A model generated the notes under the pieces. That model did no database searches and was not told the DNA's origin. It saw nothing but the letters and a program-made list of their open reading frames with translations. Source: Magnetofaba australis IT-1 (GTDB taxonomy: Bacteria; Pseudomonadota; Magnetococcia; Magnetococcales; Magnetococcaceae). Taken from it: DNA of 64,000 nucleotides. Positions 19,633 through 28,360 of this stretch are shown here, in pieces. The translations under genes were made by a program, and so were the position numbers. The DNA is taken from assembly GCF_002109495.1 (NCBI RefSeq), contig NZ_LVJN01000014.1:1-64000 (forward strand), in the 5' to 3' direction. Position 1 is the stretch's first letter. Each line of letters begins with the position of its first letter.

Positions 19633-21173
19633 TATTCCAATCCGTACTGCCCCAATACGCTGCCGGAGGTGATATCCAACATGGCCACCGCCTTCTCCAG
19701 CGCCACTTCGGCGCGGGTGCGGAAATTCCCCGCTTGATTGAGCTGCTCGCGGCGCTCCAACACCTGCTGCATATCGCTCTTGCCCGCCGCCAGCCGCCGC
19801 CGTTCAATCTCCAGCAAGCGCTCCGCAGTCCCGAACATTTTACTGGCTTCGGCCAGATACTCCTGCAGCGACAAAATATTCTTCAATTGCGCATGTATGG
19901 CGTTGCCCAACGCCCGCTCCACGCCCACCTGCTCCAGCTTGGCCGACTGGAACCCGAGGCGGGCGGAGGCCAACTCCGCATCGTCGCTGCTCTTGCCCAG
20001 GGTCGCCGACATGGAGAGCGACACATAGCTACCCACGTAGTCGCGATTGATCAACTGCTTGAGGGAGTCGCCGGTATTGGAGTCCAAGCCGTTGGCGTCC
20101 ACCCCCGCTTCCAAGTCCAGCTGCGGCTTGACCTGGTTTTCATAGTAACGGATGCGCTTACGCGACATCTCCACCCGGCGACTGGCGATGAGCGCCTCCG
20201 GGCGACTCTCCATGGCCGCTTTGAGCAGTTCGCCCGGATCCGGCGGGGTAAACGCGCGCCGCGGCCGGGAGGTGAGTTGAATGGAGCCGATCTCGGCGCC
20301 GTTACGCTGCTCGGAGAGCAGATTGTTGAGACTCTCTTCGGCCAGAATCATCGACTGATTGGCCGAAGCCAGTTCGGTGCGCAACTGCGCCACCCGCGCC
20401 GAGGCTTTGAGCAGCTCCGAGCCCGGAATGCGTCCGCTGCCCGCCTGACTCTTCTCATGCGCCTGGATCTTGGTGGCCAACTCCAGCGCCTCGCGTTGCG
20501 CATTCACATTGCGGCTGGCCAGATAGTAGTCCCAGTAGGCGTTGAGCGCCTGGCCGATGATCTCCATCTTCTTCTGGCGGCTGCGCTGCTTGGCGATGAA
20601 CTCCTCGCCCACCGCCAGATCCACCTGGGTGCGGAAGATCTCCTTGCCAGCCCCTTTGAGCAGCGGCACAGTGGCGCTGATGCTCAAGGTCTCGTAGTGC
20701 TCGCCGTCATCGGGCCAGCTCTGCGCCTGCAGGTTGCTGCGCAGAATGCTCAACTCTTTGGTGATATTGAGGGTGAAACCCTGCTCAAAACGCTTGCTCA
20801 ACCCCAATTCGAAGACCGCGCCATCCTCTTCGTACACGGGCAGCGAGGAGCGTTTGAGCGCCTCCTCCACGGTGTTGGGGCTTTTACTCCAATACGCTTT
20901 GGCGCTGGCGCTCACGGTGGGAGTGAAGACCGACTCGGCGCTGACCACGCTCTGCTCGGCCATGCGCCCGGAGAGCATCTGCATGCCGATTTGGTAGTGA
21001 TCTTTCACCACCCGATCAATTAACGTGCGCAGATCCAAAAAGCGGCTCGGCGGCGGCGTGATATCCAACGGCATCGTTGAATCGGACTCTGCGGCTATTG
21101 CAGAGCAACTCATACTGAGGCCCAACACCCCTGCCTGCGCAAAAGAAACCAATTTACAAGTCAGTAAATTCAC
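19632..21173 (-). CDS. tolC: TolC-family outer-membrane efflux/secretion channel
   Basis: This encodes 513 residues, the usual TolC length. A signal peptide is visible (LGLSMSCSAIAAES, cleavage near residue 28). Two similar halves of long coiled-coil helices follow, with the outer-membrane-factor features RSRQKKMEIIGQALNAYWDY, KSQAGSGRIPGSELLKASAR and, in the second half, ERRRLAAGKSDMQQVLERRE. It should form the trimeric outer-membrane duct for export of the downstream giant protein together with the overlapping adaptor. It is the first gene of the minus-strand set and is preceded by a plausible sigma-70 promoter at 21256-21285. Confidence 0.9.
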   Translation of the reverse strand: MNLLTCKLVSFAQAGVLGLSMSCSAIAAESDSTMPLDITPPPSRFLDLRTLIDRVVKDHYQIGMQMLSGRMAEQSVVSAESVFTPTVSASAKAYWSKSPNTVEEALKRSSLPVYEEDGAVFELGLSKRFEQGFTLNITKELSILRSNLQAQSWPDDGEHYETLSISATVPLLKGAGKEIFRTQVDLAVGEEFIAKQRSRQKKMEIIGQALNAYWDYYLASRNVNAQREALELATKIQAHEKSQAGSGRIPGSELLKASARVAQLRTELASANQSMILAEESLNNLLSEQRNGAEIGSIQLTSRPRRAFTPPDPGELLKAAMESRPEALIASRRVEMSRKRIRYYENQVKPQLDLEAGVDANGLDSNTGDSLKQLINRDYVGSYVSLSMSATLGKSSDDAELASARLGFQSAKLEQVGVERALGNAIHAQLKNILSLQEYLAEASKMFGTAERLLEIERRRLAAGKSDMQQVLERREQLNQAGNFRTRAEVALEKAVAMLDITSGSVLGQYGLE

Positions 21174-21255
21174 AAAGGTTCACCCAAATTCTATTTTTTT
21201 AACGAAAGCCCTGCAAATCTATCCAAAACTACCCTAAGCCCGGAAAAACCAACAA

Positions 21256-21285
21256 ACTATACCAAAATAAAAACTCTTTATGCAA
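21256..21285 (-). promoter_or_regulatory. Putative sigma-70 promoter for tolC-adaptor-adhesin
   Basis: On the minus strand TTGCAT (-35, 21285-21280) and TATAGT (-10, 21261-21256) are separated by 18 nt, in an A+T-rich context, about 80 bp before the tolC ATG. Confidence 0.45.
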
Positions 21286-21669
21286 CGGAAAGTCACCAAC
21301 TTTTCCCAATCAAGCCCTCTTACGACCTCTGAACTTAACGCTTCCCTTACATCCAACCTGAAAACCAGCCACCCTCTGAACACCCTTCAGAATCAATAGG
21401 TAACCGGTCGTCAGACCGCAGCAGCACAGGCCGACGCCTCCCGACAGAGGAGATCCGTACTCTCACAACAATACAAAACACTTCAAATCACAGACCACGC
21501 TTTATCGACACGTATCAAAGTTGCACGATACATATCAAAACAAAGCATCATAAAATAACACTCCCATCACACCAACACGAAACAGTTATACCCCCCATTC
21601 TCGATAAAACCTTCCGCGAAATACTTGTATGGGCAACCAGGAATTCCTGTAACACCTCATCCTCGCTTC

Positions 21670-21678
21670 TGGTATAGT
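21670..21678 (+). promoter_or_regulatory. Putative extended -10 promoter for sapC
   Basis: TGGTATAGT forms an extended -10 element. No good -35 is seen. It would give a leader of about 50 nt before the ATG at 21738. Confidence 0.35.
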
Positions 21679-21737
21679 CTGTGCCGCAAACATCATATCG
21701 CCCGAGAAAAAACTCATTCAGAGCGGAGACATATTTC

Positions 21738-22454
21738 ATGGAGCCTGTTATGTATCAAAACGTGGAGCCCTTGATCGCCGAACGCCATAGCGCCCTGCGT
21801 CTGAGCGCACAGATGAACGCCGCATTCGCCCTCAAGTCGCAAAATGCTCCGCTAACGGATATCGAATTTTTCAGCTGCGCCCACAGCCACCCTATTCTGT
21901 TTGCCAAGACCCCCGAGGATGAGACCGTGGCCATCGCGCTGATGGGGCTATCGCGGGCGAACAATCTATACGTGGACCCGCAGACACATCAGTGGCGCGA
22001 GGCGACCTATATGCCCGCCTTTTTCCGCCGCTATCCGTTTATTCAGATGAAAGATGAGAAGGGCGAGCGCAGCATCGTGGGCATGGATATGGCGTGCCCG
22101 GCGGTCAACGATGAGAGCGGCGCGCGCCTGTTCGAAGAGGATGGCAAACCATCGCCGACGCTGGACAACGCCATCAAGTTTCTGGCGACGTTTGAGGCGG
22201 GCTTGACGCGCATGAAGGCGTTTGCCGCCGAACTGGACAAGCTGGAGCTGCTGGTCCCCTCCGAGGTGGAGTGGCAGCGGGGCGACATCAAGAGTAAATT
22301 CAGCAGCTTTTTGAAAGTGGACGAGCAGAAACTGGATGCCCTGAGCGAAGAGCAGATTCTGCCGCTGATCAAGAATGGCTACTACAAATTGATCATGGCG
22401 CACCTGTTCTCGCAGGAGAACTTCCGCCGCATGATCGAACTGTCCAACGCGTAA
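21738..22454 (+). CDS. sapC: SapC-family protein
   Basis: This encodes 238 residues from the ATG at 21738, preceded by GCGGAGAC. A GTG at 21681 in the same frame would add 19 residues but lacks a ribosome site. The family pattern is clear: MYQNVEPLIAERHSALRL, VPLTDIEFF-like (here APLTDIEFFSCAHSHPILF), MGLSRANNLYVDPQTHQW, and YMPAFFRRYPFIQ. SapC is named after the Campylobacter fetus surface-array locus; its biochemical role is not established. Relatives often lie beside type I secretion or S-layer genes, which fits the divergent tolC/adaptor/giant adhesin operon here. It has no signal peptide and is probably cytoplasmic. The spacer upstream is A+T-rich and a strong hairpin follows the stop. 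Confidence 0.85.
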   Translation: MEPVMYQNVEPLIAERHSALRLSAQMNAAFALKSQNAPLTDIEFFSCAHSHPILFAKTPEDETVAIALMGLSRANNLYVDPQTHQWREATYMPAFFRRYPFIQMKDEKGERSIVGMDMACPAVNDESGARLFEEDGKPSPTLDNAIKFLATFEAGLTRMKAFAAELDKLELLVPSEVEWQRGDIKSKFSSFLKVDEQKLDALSEEQILPLIKNGYYKLIMAHLFSQENFRRMIELSNA

Positions 22455-22462
22455 CAGCGCAC

Positions 22463-22495
22463 GGCGTGGAGGCTCGCTTCCAGAGCCTCCACGCC
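22463..22495. terminator. Strong hairpin between convergent sapC and cytochrome genes
   Basis: GGCGTGGAGGCTC pairs perfectly with GAGCCTCCACGCC (13 bp) around a 7-nt loop, 8 nt after the sapC stop. There is no T-run on either side. It is probably a bidirectional terminator or mRNA 3'-end stabiliser. Confidence 0.65.
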
Positions 22496-22545
22496 AGTTA
22501 TACAAACGCAGATCCTCCCGCCGTTACGCGCTCCCGCTTTTCGGT

Positions 22546-23295
22546 TCAGTCATCATCGTCGTCATGCTCGCGCTCATGCCCCCAGGAGGAGGCGCGTCGC
22601 TCGCCGCTGCGGCGCTGATCGCGCCACATACGCTCCGCTTCATGCTCATCACCGCTGCGGTGACACGCCACGCAGTTGGCGAAATCCCGAATCCCCTCAT
22701 CCAGATGCTCACGCCGCACCTTGGACTCCGAGTGTTCATGACAGCCGTAGCAGGTGTAGGCGTCATAGCGTCCACCAACGTGACAGAGGGCGCAATCGTC
22801 AGCAGGATGATGGCGGTCAAAGCGGAACCAACGGCTGTGATCGAATGATGCAGGCGTCCAGCGTTCCGTTGAGTGACAATCGCTGCACTCGGCGACCATT
22901 TTCCGGTGCAAACGATCCTGTGGGGATTGGTGACATTGTCGGCAGCTCTGGCGCGCCTGCTGCGGCAACAGATCGTGATCAAACGCGCGCACCGCCTGTT
23001 TGACCTGGACGCCCTGATGGTCGGTGTGACAACCGACGCACGCCTTTTCCGTGAGCAGGTGGTGGAACGGCGTTTTGCCGGGCCGCTCTCGCCCAATTTT
23101 CTCCGGCGCGTGGCAGCTCACACACTTCTCATCACTGGGCCCCAACAGCGGGGTATGACAACGGAAGCAGTCGTCGGCAAGTTTGGCGTGCCCTGCCGAT
23201 AGCGCGCCGGGATTAATCGACACCCCCGGCCATTGCAGCGCCACGGTTAGACCTGCAGCGAACAGCAACACGAAAACAACGAGACGTTTGCTCAT
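22546..23295 (-). CDS. Octaheme c-type cytochrome
   Basis: This encodes 249 residues. An N-terminal hydrophobic stretch (5-22) acts as a signal or membrane anchor. Eight CXXCH haem-binding motifs begin at residues 43, 58, 86, 118, 137, 168, 182 and 208, with extra His residues for bis-His ligation. Spacing resembles the cytochrome c3/c7-like doubled-CXXCH families more than NapC/NrfH. The C-terminus (after about 215) is highly charged and ends in a run of Asp. It should act in the periplasm as an electron wire. Its ATG is 3 nt from the stop of the upstream cytochrome-b-like gene, so they form an operon and likely a complex that moves electrons between the quinone pool and a periplasmic partner. 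The partner cannot be named. Confidence 0.88.
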   Translation of the reverse strand: MSKRLVVFVLLFAAGLTVALQWPGVSINPGALSAGHAKLADDCFRCHTPLLGPSDEKCVSCHAPEKIGRERPGKTPFHHLLTEKACVGCHTDHQGVQVKQAVRAFDHDLLPQQARQSCRQCHQSPQDRLHRKMVAECSDCHSTERWTPASFDHSRWFRFDRHHPADDCALCHVGGRYDAYTCYGCHEHSESKVRREHLDEGIRDFANCVACHRSGDEHEAERMWRDQRRSGERRASSWGHEREHDDDDD

Positions 23296-23298
23296 GGC

Positions 23299-23865
23299 TC
23301 ACCACCTCCAGAACAGCAGAATGGTGACCACATGCAGCAGCGCCAGAATGACAAACGCCGCTGTGATGGGCAGATGCACGACCCGCCACTGTTTCATCAA
23401 CGACACCGCCGCCGCATCCCAGTAGAGGCGCTCCTCCAGCTCTTGCGCTGAGAGTCCCTGGGCGCGCAGATCGGTTTGCCGCCGTCGCACGATTTCTCGC
23501 GATCGCTGCAGCAGATATTTGCCGGTCAAGCCGCTGGCCACCGCGGTGAGCATGGCGGCCATGGCCAACCAGGGCAGCAGCGCATTGGCGTGAATGCCGC
23601 CATGGGCCAGCACCAACATGGCGCCCAGCCAGGAGAGGATCTCATGCCCGGCAAGAAAGCGGGCGGGACGCCCCACCGTGATCACCTTGCGCTTGCGCAG
23701 CGAATAGAGGAAGGCGAGCAGGATAGACAGACTGCCCACATAGCCCAGATAGCGCCCCCACGCCAGGCGCCCGGACCAGTGCAGCGCCAAATCGACCACT
23801 ATGGCCGAGGCAATCATCAACACAAACAATCCAATATGCCAAACCGCCGCGCGCGCAACCTGCAT
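23299..23865 (-). CDS. Cytochrome b-like integral membrane protein, partner of octaheme cytochrome
   Basis: This encodes 188 residues, with GGAGG before the ATG. Four to five hydrophobic helices lie at about 8-28, 37-55, 72-88, 92-112 and 162-185. Helix-embedded histidines (AVWHIG, HEILSWLGAMLVLAHGGIH, WRVVHLP, LALLHVVTIL) could ligate b-type haems. It resembles small cytochrome b561 or DUF4405-type subunits paired with multihaem cytochromes. The gene ends 3 nt before the octaheme cytochrome. The likely role is quinol/quinone exchange at the inner membrane. A long cytoplasmic helix (about 118-150, RSREIVRRRQTDLRAQGLSA and on) is a distinguishing feature. Substrate and direction are unknown. 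Confidence 0.7.
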   Translation of the reverse strand: MQVARAAVWHIGLFVLMIASAIVVDLALHWSGRLAWGRYLGYVGSLSILLAFLYSLRKRKVITVGRPARFLAGHEILSWLGAMLVLAHGGIHANALLPWLAMAAMLTAVASGLTGKYLLQRSREIVRRRQTDLRAQGLSAQELEERLYWDAAAVSLMKQWRVVHLPITAAFVILALLHVVTILLFWRW

Positions 23866-23939
23866 CAGCGCCCCTCCAAATAGTCCAGATCACACAGCCG
23901 CCCCCCAACGGCTCATCCCAGACCCAACATGTTCAAGAC

Positions 23940-25862
23940 TCAGCGCGGCGCAGACGCCTCCGGCCTCCCCCTACTGGGCAGCTCGTACAAACGCAGACTG
24001 CACAGCCGATCCGCCTCCGGCAGGTCCAGACGCCAGGCGCCCGGGGCCAAAATCTGCGTGATGCCCAGTTTAGCGCTGATGGCGTTCCACTGCGCGGCGC
24101 TTTTGCCCTCCCAGCACGCTTTAAGCCCCTCCTGCAACCCCTCCGTGGGGGTATTGGCGTCCAGCGCGCAAGCCAAATCCACATTGCCCTGCTGGGCGCT
24201 GAGAATGGAATCCACCGAGTAGAGCTCCCCCAGCAGGGGCGGCGTCACCTGACAGCGGTGATTGGCCCACATGATGCCGATGCTGATTTTGGTGTCATAC
24301 AACTCCGCCGGCGCCGCAAGAATCGCCCCCTCTCCGTGCACAATATGCTTGTCAATAAATCCCTGCCAACCATCACACTGGGCGGGGACGAAGGCGTTCT
24401 TCACATAGTACTCCTGGCGGTCGAACACCTGCCGAATCTGCGTCAATTGCGCCGCCGCCGAGCCGACGTAGGTGAGCGCAAGAATCGCCACCAACGCCTC
24501 CGGCAAGCGCGCGCGCCAGCGCGGCGTTGGCGCCGCCGCCTCCCCCGGTTTGCCCACGCCCCACAACGCCGCCAGCAGCGCCAACACCATGACCCACACA
24601 GAGAGCTCAAACCCCAGGTAGGCGAGTTTATTGCCGCCAAACGCCTCACACCCATGACACGGCATCAGCGCCAGGCCGCCGGGATAGAGCCAGGAGGCCA
24701 GATTGATCAACACCGCCAGCGCAAACGCCGCCAGCCCCAGCCGATTGCGCTCCGCCACCGCCAACTGCATCGACCAGCCAAAGATCAGCGCATAGCCCAA
24801 CGTCACATCCAGATTGAGCCAGCGCCCGGTGAGCAGCATCTCCAAAAAGGGCGGAGTCGACTCCAGGGCGAACTCCAGCATCATGCGCACAACGAACGAC
24901 GCCGCCATCAAGGTCATGATGGTCTTGAGCAGATTGCGCGCCGCTGGGGTCAACTGCGCGCCCCGGCGCAACCACGCTGCGCCGATCATGGCCAGGAACA
25001 CCGCCTCGGCCACGAAGAAGTTCCAAAATCCCCACAACAGACGCGGCTCCGAGCTGATGAGCTTATGATGCTTCTGGCGCCCATAGTCGCGCATAAAACT
25101 CTCCCACGCCCCCTGGGTCTGGGCGGGATCCAACGGCGGCAGTGGATGGCGCACAAAAAAGTGGTGGATCGCCATATCCGCCAGAAACACCCCCACGCCG
25201 AGAAAAAAGTAGCGCAACTCCCGCAGCTTGAACGGATTGACCCGCTGATACAGACACAACGCCGCCGCCATGCCCCAAGCGGCGATGGCCCAGGAGGCGT
25301 GGATGGCGGGCAAAATTCCCAGCAGAAACAGCCCCCAGCCATATTTGCGCATGGCCAGCAGGCTGGTAATATACAGCGTCAAGTGCATCCCGATGATGCC
25401 GTAGTTGGACGAATCCAGCGGGAATTCAATATGGTAGTAGTGGTCTGGCAGAATGTGCAGATCCACCAGCGCCAAGGGCAGAAGCAGCGCGATCCACACA
25501 TTGCGCAGAATCAGCAGCCCCGCCACAGCAGTGGAAAAAAACATCAGCGCGGTAAACAGGCCGCTGCTGAGAATCGACACCGGCCACTCCGGCGCGCCCA
25601 GCGCAAACAGCGCCGCATAGGCGTGACTAATCAGGGAGAACGAATTGACTTCATAGAGGAACTTGGGAACCCAGGGGGGGCACTCCACCACCCGCGCCAT
25701 CAACTGCCCATTGATGACGCTATTGAGCCAGATGGGCGTCATCAAAAACACCCCATGCACAAACCCCATGATCGCCGAAATCCACATCACGCGCACAAGC
25801 GCCGCATCCAGGGATTGCGCAGGAGGAGTGGGGGCAAACCGTTCTCGCCAAGAGGAAATCAT
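23940..25862 (-). CDS. Large multi-pass membrane protein of unknown function
   Basis: This encodes 640 residues from the ATG at 25862, with GGAG 7 nt upstream. The frame is open to 25961, but those residues look untranslated. About 10-11 hydrophobic helices span residues 25-470, with large loops containing HILPDHYYHIEFPLDSSNYG, DMAIHHFFVRHPLPP and MPCHGCEAFGG. A C-terminal region of about 140 residues outside the membrane follows (FDRQEYYVKNAFVPAQCDGW). The topology recalls GT-C-type polyprenol-dependent glycosyltransferases, which have many spans and then a soluble C-terminal domain. I see no diagnostic motif, so this is only a suggestion. It precedes the cytochrome pair by 74 bp on the same strand; a functional link is unproven. 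Confidence 0.65.
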   Translation of the reverse strand: MISSWRERFAPTPPAQSLDAALVRVMWISAIMGFVHGVFLMTPIWLNSVINGQLMARVVECPPWVPKFLYEVNSFSLISHAYAALFALGAPEWPVSILSSGLFTALMFFSTAVAGLLILRNVWIALLLPLALVDLHILPDHYYHIEFPLDSSNYGIIGMHLTLYITSLLAMRKYGWGLFLLGILPAIHASWAIAAWGMAAALCLYQRVNPFKLRELRYFFLGVGVFLADMAIHHFFVRHPLPPLDPAQTQGAWESFMRDYGRQKHHKLISSEPRLLWGFWNFFVAEAVFLAMIGAAWLRRGAQLTPAARNLLKTIMTLMAASFVVRMMLEFALESTPPFLEMLLTGRWLNLDVTLGYALIFGWSMQLAVAERNRLGLAAFALAVLINLASWLYPGGLALMPCHGCEAFGGNKLAYLGFELSVWVMVLALLAALWGVGKPGEAAAPTPRWRARLPEALVAILALTYVGSAAAQLTQIRQVFDRQEYYVKNAFVPAQCDGWQGFIDKHIVHGEGAILAAPAELYDTKISIGIMWANHRCQVTPPLLGELYSVDSILSAQQGNVDLACALDANTPTEGLQEGLKACWEGKSAAQWNAISAKLGITQILAPGAWRLDLPEADRLCSLRLYELPSRGRPEASAPR

Positions 25863-26235
25863 AAGGGAACTCCGACACAACGTCATCTCAGGTTGGAAGG
25901 GATACAGCCGGGCCTGCAATCCCAGCCGCCAGACAGCGCCGGGGAAACGCGCCAAGCGCATCGAAGCCGTATTCGCCTCACGGGAAGTTGCGCCATCGCG
26001 TTCAAGGTGGCCACATTAAATCAGGCCACTCCACCCAAGGCAAGACGCGGGACCACGACCTGGTTCACAGCGCGCGCCACGAGAGCATCCCGTCGAACCG
26101 CCGCCAACCGCCGCCCTTTGTCGCCACGCGCGCCACCGATTACCGCCCCCTGTTGTTGACGCCGTCCCTGCCAAGCGACTATTTTATCTCCTCCTGCAAA
26201 TTTTTTTTCAGCGATAGGCAATAGGGAGCAATAGG
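25863..26235. other. Divergent intergenic region, no gene seen
   Basis: These 373 bp lie between the unknown membrane protein and the hemerythrin gene. They contain only shadow frames, plus a TTTTTTTT tract (about 26200-26208) just before the hemerythrin ribosome site. They should contain promoters for both flanking genes, but I could not pick out convincing -35/-10 pairs. Confidence 0.4.
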
Positions 26236-26718
26236 ATGAGTGAGGTGTATGACAAGCCTTTGGATGAGATTTCTGACGCCGATTTGAACAAACTCCCCGG
26301 CCAGCCGTTTCGGGAGAGGCTCAAAGATCAGGTGGTGGATGTCGGCTTCAGCCAATTCAACGACTCCCACAACAAACTGATGGATCTGATTCTGGATGCC
26401 GACGTGCTGTTTGACCTGATGCTGGTCACCGGCAACACCGCCAAATATTGGGGCCGTCTGGAAGAGATCGTGGACGATCTGGTGACCTACACCAAGCAGC
26501 ATTTCGCCGAAGAGGAGGAGTTCCTCATCTCGCGTCAGCACGCCAAGATCAACGAGCATACCGCGCAGCACAGCCGCTTGGTGGAAGAGTTGAACGACTT
26601 CCAAAAATCGGTCACCAGCCAGAACGAAGACATCATCCAGATGCGCAAATGGCTGCTCGAATGGTTGTTGGTGCACGTCAACACCCATGACCTCTCCTAC
26701 AAAGAGCTCGCCTCTTAA
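26236..26718 (+). CDS. Bacteriohemerythrin
   Basis: This encodes 160 residues, with AGGGAG upstream. All expected di-iron ligands are visible in order: His45 (NDSHNKL), His89 and Glu93 (KQHFAEEE), His108 and His112 (EHTAQH), and His147 and Asp152 (HVNTHD). It has a four-helix bundle of normal single-domain length with a 30-residue N-terminal extension, and no signal or membrane segment, so it is cytoplasmic. Bacteriohemerythrins bind O2 reversibly and are used for O2 storage, delivery or sensing, often in microaerophiles. This fits an organism that also runs an O2-sensitive [NiFe] hydrogenase. It stands alone and is followed by a good intrinsic terminator. Confidence 0.93.
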   Translation: MSEVYDKPLDEISDADLNKLPGQPFRERLKDQVVDVGFSQFNDSHNKLMDLILDADVLFDLMLVTGNTAKYWGRLEEIVDDLVTYTKQHFAEEEEFLISRQHAKINEHTAQHSRLVEELNDFQKSVTSQNEDIIQMRKWLLEWLLVHVNTHDLSYKELAS

Positions 26719-26753
26719 GCTTCACGGCGCCTCCTCTTTTTTTATAGCTGATA

Positions 26754-26787
26754 AACGCCTGCGTCCATTTGACGCGGGCGTTTTTGT
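26754..26787 (+). terminator. Rho-independent terminator of hemerythrin gene
   Basis: AACGCCTGCGTC pairs with GACGCGGGCGTT (12 bp, one G-T pair) around loop CATTT, followed by TTTTGTTG. Confidence 0.85.
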
Positions 26788-26942
26788 TGCGTCCCGTCAT
26801 CGCCTCAATGCAATGCGCGCAACGGCGTCATCATCGCGCCGCAATCTCGCGCTAAAATCGCAAACCGTGATAGGATGAAACAGCGTACGCCCGACGACTT
26901 TGGCGACGCCGCCTGATATCTTCATTCAAGAGGATCCCGCCC

Positions 26943-28136
26943 GTGGACGCCATCCACCACGCCCTTGTACTGAACCTGCATCAACCCTCCGGCAACCTCG
27001 AAGAGCTGCTGGACCAAAACTCCTGGGAGCCGCGTGAAATTCTCTACGCCCTGGATCGCATTCCCCGCGCCCTGGAGGGGCAGGAGGATCTGGCGCGGGC
27101 GCATCTGGCGCTGTCGGGCGCGCTGCTGGAGACCCTCTCCAACCCCGAGTTTCAACAACGCGTCTATGGGGTGGTGGATTGCGGCTCGCTGCTGTGGCGC
27201 TTTCAGAACGAATCGCTGTTCCGCATCCTCGGCACCGGCTACTACCACCCGGTGCTGCCGCTGATTCCCGAAGCCGACCGCGATGCTCAGGTGGCGCGCT
27301 GGCGCGGCATCGGCCAGCACCTGTTCTGGCGCACCAACTTTCAGGGTTTCTGGCCGCCGGAGATGGGCTTCTGCATGGAGATGATCCCGCTGCTGGCGCG
27401 CCACGGCTATCGCTATGTGCTGGTGGACAGCAACCATGTGGAGGCGGTCACCGAGATGTCGTGGCAGGAGTTGCGCTATCGCCCCCACATCGCCCGCCAT
27501 GGCGACGCTGAGATCATCGTCGTGGTGCGCGACCGCGATCTCTCCGACGCCCAGGAGTCAGGCATGGAGCTGGGCTGGTTCGACAACGAATTGCGCCAGC
27601 GCACCCAGTGGTGCGACTTCCCGCCGCTGGTGACCACCGCCACCGACGGCGACAACGGCGGCTGGTTCCGCAACCCCGAGCCCGAGGCCAATTTCTGGGG
27701 CTTGTACAACGCCCTGCTGTCCGAGCGACGCCAAGAGAAGACCCCCATCACCCCCACCTTTATCGACGACTATCTGGACCAATACGGCGCCCATGGCGAA
27801 GTGAAGGTCAACACCGGGGCCTGGAACACCGGCTGGCACCACGGCCACGGCTTTGTGCAGTGGACCGGCTCGCAGACCCAGCGCGACGCCCTGACGCGGG
27901 TGGCCGAGGTGAGCCAAACCCTGCGCGACTTCCAGCGCAAAACCGCCGCTCGCGCCCAGGAGGACGCCGAGTTGGCGCGCCTGCTGGAGGAGGCCACCTG
28001 GCGCCTGCTGCGGGCCGAAACCAGCTGCCACTTCTACTGGGGCGAAGCGTGGGTGGAGCGCGCCTACCGCGATCTGGATGAGAGCGTCACACAGTTGCAA
28101 CTGGCCCGGGGACATCTCCTTCAACACACCCTTTAA
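26943..28136 (+). CDS. GH57 glycoside hydrolase/transferase (GH57-A)
   Basis: This encodes 397 residues from a GTG at 26943 (GAGGA upstream). Motifs of the GH57 (beta/alpha)7 barrel are in order: LNLHQPSGNLEELL (9-22), GTGYYHPVLPLIP, GFWPPEMGF with the nucleophile Glu140, VVRDRDLSDAQESG, and TDGDNGGWF with the general acid Asp235. It should hydrolyse or rearrange alpha-glucans in the cytoplasm (no signal peptide). The exact specificity (amylase, 4-alpha-glucanotransferase or other) cannot be read from the motifs. It is first in the plus-strand glycogen set and is a close paralogue of GH57-C (34757), sharing the same motif wording and C-terminal SETSCYLFWG-like block (here AETSCHFYWG). Confidence 0.88.
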   Translation: MDAIHHALVLNLHQPSGNLEELLDQNSWEPREILYALDRIPRALEGQEDLARAHLALSGALLETLSNPEFQQRVYGVVDCGSLLWRFQNESLFRILGTGYYHPVLPLIPEADRDAQVARWRGIGQHLFWRTNFQGFWPPEMGFCMEMIPLLARHGYRYVLVDSNHVEAVTEMSWQELRYRPHIARHGDAEIIVVVRDRDLSDAQESGMELGWFDNELRQRTQWCDFPPLVTTATDGDNGGWFRNPEPEANFWGLYNALLSERRQEKTPITPTFIDDYLDQYGAHGEVKVNTGAWNTGWHHGHGFVQWTGSQTQRDALTRVAEVSQTLRDFQRKTAARAQEDAELARLLEEATWRLLRAETSCHFYWGEAWVERAYRDLDESVTQLQLARGHLLQHTL

Positions 28137-28197
28137 GCCCCAGGCTCACGAACCGGCGTCACGAACTTTTTTCCCGAGCATGACAAATCTCTCACAT

Positions 28198-28230
28198 TTG
28201 CGCCCGCGCCGCCTTTCGACGCGGGCGCAA
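28198..28230 (+). terminator. Hairpin after GH57-A
   Basis: TTGCGCCCGCG pairs perfectly with CGCGGGCGCAA (11 bp) with an 11-nt loop. There is no T-run. It may terminate, or attenuate between GH57-A and GH57-B, or stabilise the mRNA. Confidence 0.45.
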
Positions 28231-28360
28231 GTCGCTTAATATTGGGCGGATGCGAGTCGCCTCGCAGGCTTCACACCGCTCCGACGCGCTATTGCGCGCG
28301 GCGCTCGACCGAACCCGCCTCGGCGCTTGCCCCCAAGCCCAGGCGTAAGGAGACCTCAGC

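Larger units (their letters stand above)
21174..21737. other. A+T-rich divergent intergenic region between tolC and sapC
   Basis: These 564 bp are markedly richer in A+T than the flanks and contain no credible gene. A 63-residue minus-strand ORF (21548-21739) overlaps the sapC start, lacks a ribosome site and looks spurious. The segment carries one promoter-like sequence facing each flanking gene and several short repeated ATATCAAA-like words around 21490-21540. It is long enough to hold regulator sites, but I cannot identify any. Confidence 0.5.

Noticed and set aside
21548-21739. 63-residue minus-strand ORF before sapC
   Set aside because: It overlaps the sapC start, has no ribosome site and no recognisable features.
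24258-26159. 633-residue plus-strand ORF opposite the unknown membrane protein
   Set aside because: It is Arg/Gln/His-rich shadow translation; the minus frame has clear membrane helices and a good ribosome site.
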